A stretch of 64,000 bases of DNA. It comes from Saccharum officinarum (lineage: Eukaryota > Streptophyta > Magnoliopsida > Poales > Poaceae). Below, piece after piece: positions 60,160 to 64,000 of the stretch (within the stretch, counting starts at the first letter, position 1; each line of letters begins with the position of its first letter). The notes beneath the pieces were generated by a model. The model ran no database searches. It was not told the DNA's origin and saw nothing but the letters and a program-made list of their open reading frames with translations. The stretch lies in the NCBI GenBank assembly GCA_020631735.1, contig CM036223.1:7912191-7976190 (forward strand), given 5' to 3'. A program made the position numbers and the translations under genes.

Positions 60160-60490
60160 ATGGATTCTACAACAGAAGAGGCTTCACCGTGTGTGGAGCG
60201 GGGATTCGACGGGCTGCCATATCCTGGGTTATGGGAGCAGGTGACGTTGCGTTCCATGGCCATCGCGGTGGTGCTGGCGGCCATCTTCTCTTTGGTCACA
60301 CTGCGGATCTACATGACCATTGGGGTGGTAGGAGCACTCAACATGCCTACAAACGTCCTGAGCTTCTTCTCCGTGAACAGCCTCGTCTCCCTGCAGTGGC
60401 GCTACGGCATTGCTGCAGCTCCCTTCACGCGCCAGGAGAATATCTTCCTGCAGACCTGTGTGATCACCTGCGTTAACACTGCAATCTCAG
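60160..60490 (+). CDS. YSL-type metal-chelate transporter, exon 1
   Basis: Exon 1 of an oligopeptide-transporter family protein of the yellow-stripe-like branch, which move metal-nicotianamine or metal-phytosiderophore complexes across membranes. It starts at ATG 60160 (MDSTTEEASPCVERGFDGLP) in good context. A hydrophilic N-terminus is followed by two hydrophobic segments (about residues 30-55 and 58-78) and then LQWRYGIAAAPFTRQENIF and LQTCVITCVNTAISG. The (P)FTRQEN and QTCV pattern is a YSL hallmark. The exon ends at CTCAG with donor GTAATC at 60491; phase joins exactly to exon 2. About 110 residues are encoded, where full YSL proteins have roughly 670. Specificity cannot be told from this part. 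Confidence 0.85.
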
Positions 60491-60670
60491 GTAATCCTGA
60501 ACACAACTTTTCCTCTCTACCTGTGTTTCTAGTGTAAGTCAATCGTCAACAATGGTGTAAAGGTTATATAGGTGTCTGCTCTTCTTAATTTACCTGCTTG
60601 CTCTGCAGCGCGTAACAATTATTGTAGCCATTCGAATTTGACCAAGTTCTCGACTCTATTCTATATATAG

Positions 60671-60837
60671 GTGGTTTGCCAAACTACATTATTGCAATGA
60701 ACGCTCAGGTGGCAAAATCTCTTAGAGATGATCCAGATAAAGCAGACATTATTGACCGCATACCAACAGGAAAATACGCGCTATTCCTTTTACTTACGGG
60801 TCTGGTTGCGATAACATTGATGCTGCCACTGGCTCAG
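60671..60837 (+). CDS. YSL-type metal-chelate transporter, exon 2
   Basis: After acceptor TATATATAG (to 60670) the frame continues GGLPNYIIAMNAQVAKSL, matching the GGFGSYLFGM-type segment that follows exon 1 in YSL proteins. A 20-residue hydrophobic helix follows (YALFLLLTGLVAITLMLPLA). It ends GGCTCAG with donor GTAATT at 60838. The next expected block (YKLTYPTG-like) is not found in the remaining 3.1 kb, which holds MITE-like DNA, a gap and a LINE. Either intron 2 is enlarged by insertions and the gene continues past the window, or this is a truncated copy. Confidence 0.82.
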
Positions 60838-60864
60838 GTAATTTATTTTCCATTTACCAAATAC

Positions 60865-60930
60865 TCCGTCCATTCCAAATTATAAGTGGTTTTGGATTTT
60901 CTAGATACATAACTTTTGTGCAACTAGCGT
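60865..60930. mobile_element. Truncated Stowaway-like end in intron 2
   Basis: CTCCGTCCATTCCAAATTATAAG followed by TTTCTAGATACATA matches the 5' half of common Stowaway MITEs. No matching right terminus is seen. Confidence 0.6.
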
Positions 60931-62039
60931 AACACCAAATCATCTTGTGCAACTTAGTACCGAACACATAGCCATAAACAATATCATTGGATGGTCTACT
61001 ACCATTGGCCAAAAGATTCAGTGATCACTGAAATTCAAATTATAAATATGTTTGAACACCCAACTCATGGAATTCAATTCCTTTAGTTGAGTTCATTAAT
61101 GTATTATTAAGCTTCCAAGGCACTCTTGAGCTACCTAGCTCAAGTTTGACATGTGTGCATCTCTCTAACACTCTCTCTGGTTAAAAATATGTTAAGCTAC
61201 GACTAACCTTAGCCCCCCCTTCATATCATGTCCAAAAGAAAACAAATACTCATTATATTTCTAAGTACACCCCAACCAAGTTGCTCCCTATATCTATAGA
61301 ATCTTTAGGATTCGCGAATACCCTTTGCATTCATACATTAAATCTGAAATCCAAGGTCAAGTGATAGCGAACTTCCTTGAGGGTGGCCCGATCTTCACGA
61401 GTAGGTCGAGAACTGAAGATAACTTGCCGCAAACAGCGGAATACCTAGTTTTATACCTGGCAAAGGTTGGATGTGACCAAGTGACGGGGAGAGAGGCACC
61501 GAAACCGCGAAGACTTCGACTTGATCTCTGAACGACCGTAGAACCACAGTACGGAACTAATCCACACAAAACTGTGCAGCCATACTAGAAACCGTAGAGC
61601 ACGAACTAGGGGAACCCAGAGGGATCTCTTCACAAGTCCAAGAAGAACAAGGAAGTATAATAGTATGAGTAAGACACTGGACAGCTCGGCTGCAATATTA
61701 GGGGTTTATCAATTCATCAAAAGGTCCCTAATAGCTTCAAGGCAGGGGATATTCATACTATGAATAACCCTCCTAGTTAGGTATGAAAATGAATTGGAGT
61801 TTCTAAAGATAGGCTATGTGAAAGGTCACCACAAGTTGAATTTCCGAAGTGGTCTCATGCGACTTTTGGCCTCCTAAGCAGTCTCCACTAATCTGGCCAT
61901 AACTCCTTATTGGAAAGTCAAAATGACAAGCCGTTTGTTTGGAGTGAAAGTAGACTCGATAAACTTTCCAGCCATGTTCAGCATGCATCACAAAACTTTG
62001 TAGATTGGTACATTTTTGCATGGAAAGTTGAACCAACTT
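60931..62039. other. Intron-like DNA, unassigned
   Basis: AT-rich to about 61320, then a less AT-rich stretch (61330-61650) resembling retrotransposon LTR DNA (no ends identified). No YSL exon is recognised. Confidence 0.35.
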
Positions 62040-62139
62040 NNNNNNNNNNNNNNNNNNNNNNNNNNNNNNNNNNNNNNNNNNNNNNNNNNNNNNNNNNNNN
62101 NNNNNNNNNNNNNNNNNNNNNNNNNNNNNNNNNNNNNNN
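62040..62139. other. Assembly gap (100 N)
   Basis: Exactly 100 Ns; true size unknown. It lies in the presumed intron of the YSL-like gene, so an exon could be missing here. Confidence 0.97.
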
Positions 62140-62638
62140 TAAAGTGTGTGGGTCACATGCTAGTACTGGGTAGACCTAGAAGAAGCATGCGATGAATGCG
62201 CATGCGTCCAAACAATGACACCAACTCCCGTCAAGTCAAATCAAATTAATTAAAGGAAGGTATCCCTTGGGTTGGGCAGCTAACCAGCTAGATGCTCGGG
62301 CTCCGTTTGGATCGGAACGAGTACTAGTATTTGCTCCGTTCCCCCAAAAATATAATCTTGTAGTTCAAATATTGTCTTGAAATGAATGTAATTTTTAGGT
62401 TTGAGATCAGCTTTTTCAGTAGGGCTCATGTATCAATAAAATCAGCTCATGCATCAATCAGTGATTCACATCCGCTGTAGAGGTGGCCGCCAACCCTCCA
62501 GGCACAAACAATTGCTTCTGAAATGGGGATACAGGAGGGGCACATACATAATTTTACACCTACACTAATCTAACCTCGAAAATTGAGAATCACATCCTTT
62601 TATGGGATGGATGGGAGAAAAACATTTATGAATGAGAA
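62140..62638. other. Unassigned DNA
   Basis: No gene or element recognised between the gap and the LINE tail. Confidence 0.4.
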
Positions 62639-63600
62639 TTTTTTAAGGAACCTGGAGGGAAAGCCCCTACTGAAGATAAGTTATAAAAAAGCAAAGGTCT
62701 TACAAGTTAAAGAAAATGTTACAGGCAACATAATACAGAAAAAAATTAAACTCAAGCTCAAGAGACAAAGAAAGAAACAAGAAAATGAGGTAAACTACAG
62801 AAGATTTTCTATCCACTGTTTTCAAAGGGGATGTGAAGAGGCTTTTGTTGTGTGCAATAGCAGAGGCAATTTTGTGATCAGCAGAGATTTACATCTGCTT
62901 AAAATTGCATGGATCCATTGAAATGAGATTGTTCCTGTAAGACCAAATGCACCAGCACATGAATGATGAAAATGTCCATGAAAAAAAAAAGAAATTTGCT
63001 GCTGTTATCTGAAATTTCCAGGGCTTGAAACATTGACCTGCCTTTGTGGCCTTGTGGGTACCCCAAATTGATTAAATTCCAACACTCTTTTGCAAAGGTG
63101 CAATCCAAGAACAAATGCTCTACTGTTTCTTCACTGGACTGTGAGCAAAGCATACAATTGTAATCTTGAAGAGCCATACCTTTCCTTCTGAGTATGTTCC
63201 TTGTGCTTATACTGTCTTTAGTAGCAACTAGAAGAAGAAGAAGACCAAAAAGCCACACATTTCTTGTAGTGGAAGAAGACTTTATGGTTGCACTGACATG
63301 AAGATTTCCAAAGCCGCTTGAAAGCTTCATGAGCATCAGAATGAGTGGTTAGAGCTCCGTATGCCTTAGAGGAGCTCACATATTTAGAGTTCCAGATATA
63401 TATCCAGGTGTCATGCATGCATCTTATAACTCTAAACTTTGCAGCTTCTCATTCAAAAATTGATGCTGAGAAAAGGCTTCTTTAGACAAGGCAGATTGAA
63501 GAGATCATTCATTGATGCTTATTCATTAACTATACTCGAAGAGCATCTTCATTTAAGATCCTTAAACCAGAGCCTCTACTTTTCACCTTATTTCAAATGT
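62639..63600 (-). pseudogene. L1 LINE ORF2 C-terminal fragment and 3' UTR
   Basis: On the minus strand the reading frame gives the zinc-binding RVT-associated region of plant L1 ORF2: WIYIWNSKYVSSSKAYGALT, then FKRLWKSSCQCNHKVFF, and after a frameshift DSISTRNILRRKGMALQDYN and CMLCSQSSEETVEHLFLDC. Further frameshifts follow (VHLVLQEQSHFNGSMQF versus the expected W-S-IW-RN pattern). The DNA to about 62640 is T/C-rich 3' UTR ending in an A-run (T-run on +). No TSD was identified. The upstream part of ORF2 is missing. Confidence 0.82.
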
Positions 63601-64000
63601 TCTATTTCTAGGGCCCAACTCTATCAATGACTCTTAAGTCACAACCATCTTTTACATATGGCATGTAGGCCCACTCTGTCAGTGACTTAGCCAATATGTT
63701 TTATTCTCTTTCCTTGACTTTTTCGCATGTATCGCGAGTCCAATGTTTCCACCGATTTTGCTTGCATAGCTAGCCACCTCATTCACCCGCTTGTCCTTCG
63801 GTAGGCGGTGGCTGCCCTCGCACCTCGCCCTCCTTTTGCGTCGACTTGTGATTAAGCTATGGTGGATTCGGCTGATCGAGCAAGAGTTGATGTAGCAGAT
63901 CTTGTAGGGCACGGCTGCGAGGCCTAACACTGCACAGGAGGCATGCCATTCCTAAAGGAGAGAGTTGATTTCCACCAGCTCTCGACCCTCCCTCTCCCCC
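63601..64000. other. Unassigned DNA at window end
   Basis: No gene, RNA or element termini recognised. Confidence 0.35.

Overview
This window is plant nuclear DNA, almost certainly from a grass of the Panicoideae (sorghum/sugarcane/Miscanthus-like). The evidence is Sirevirus-type Ty1-copia elements with 2.2-2.4 kb LTRs, a Tekay/Del-type Ty3 chromovirus with an LTR of about 3.9 kb, Stowaway and Tourist MITEs, L1 LINE tails, and plant-style gene structure (GT-AG introns, TATA promoter). Nearly all of it is nested transposable elements. The one host gene I can support is the 5' part of a yellow-stripe-like (YSL, OPT family) transporter at 60160-60837. Three runs of exactly 100 N (16050, 43195, 62040) are assembly gaps.

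Layout. 1-2550: unassigned DNA with three TIR elements, including an 886-bp mariner-type element inserted in a Stowaway-like MITE. 2556-15882: a solo Sirevirus LTR (TSD GTACG) split by a complete but decayed Sirevirus, 'Sire1' (4536-15482, TSD ACTTG), with LTRs, PBS, gag, pol and PPT. 15888-22980: MITEs, a MULE-type MITE with a 9-bp TSD, two copies each of dispersed units A and B, a solo Sirevirus LTR (19137-20753) and a 408-bp tandem repeat. 22981-26165: a solo Tekay-type LTR (TSD CCTTG). 26308-41158: 'Sire2' on the minus strand (TSD GAGAA), with LTRs, PBS, PPTs and a gag carrying four zinc knuckles but no pol. Its 5' LTR is interrupted by another solo Tekay-type LTR (36518-41056, TSD GACAC). 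41164-43194: an old LTR fragment, a LINE tail with TSD, and unit A copy 3. 43295-54270: a minus-strand Tekay-type chromovirus whose 3' LTR is mostly lost in the N gap. 54392-55478: an LTR of another Ty3 family. 55479-64000: a gene-proximal region with MITEs, the YSL gene start, and an L1 ORF2 remnant.

How the parts relate. Sire1 (gag+pol) and Sire2 (gag only) share a nearly identical LTR core, which suggests an autonomous/non-autonomous pair. The chromovirus carries an extra decayed reading frame between its 5' LTR and gag. The predicted protein begins with the histone H3 tail, identical to H3 through Gly13, followed by a coiled coil and an acidic end. I consider this the most interesting signal in the window. 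A second candidate is dispersed unit A, which carries a plant snRNA-type promoter signature (USE, TATA, MSP-like boxes) in three copies. Coding frames in all large elements are broken, mostly by single stops that look like C-to-T/G-to-A transitions.
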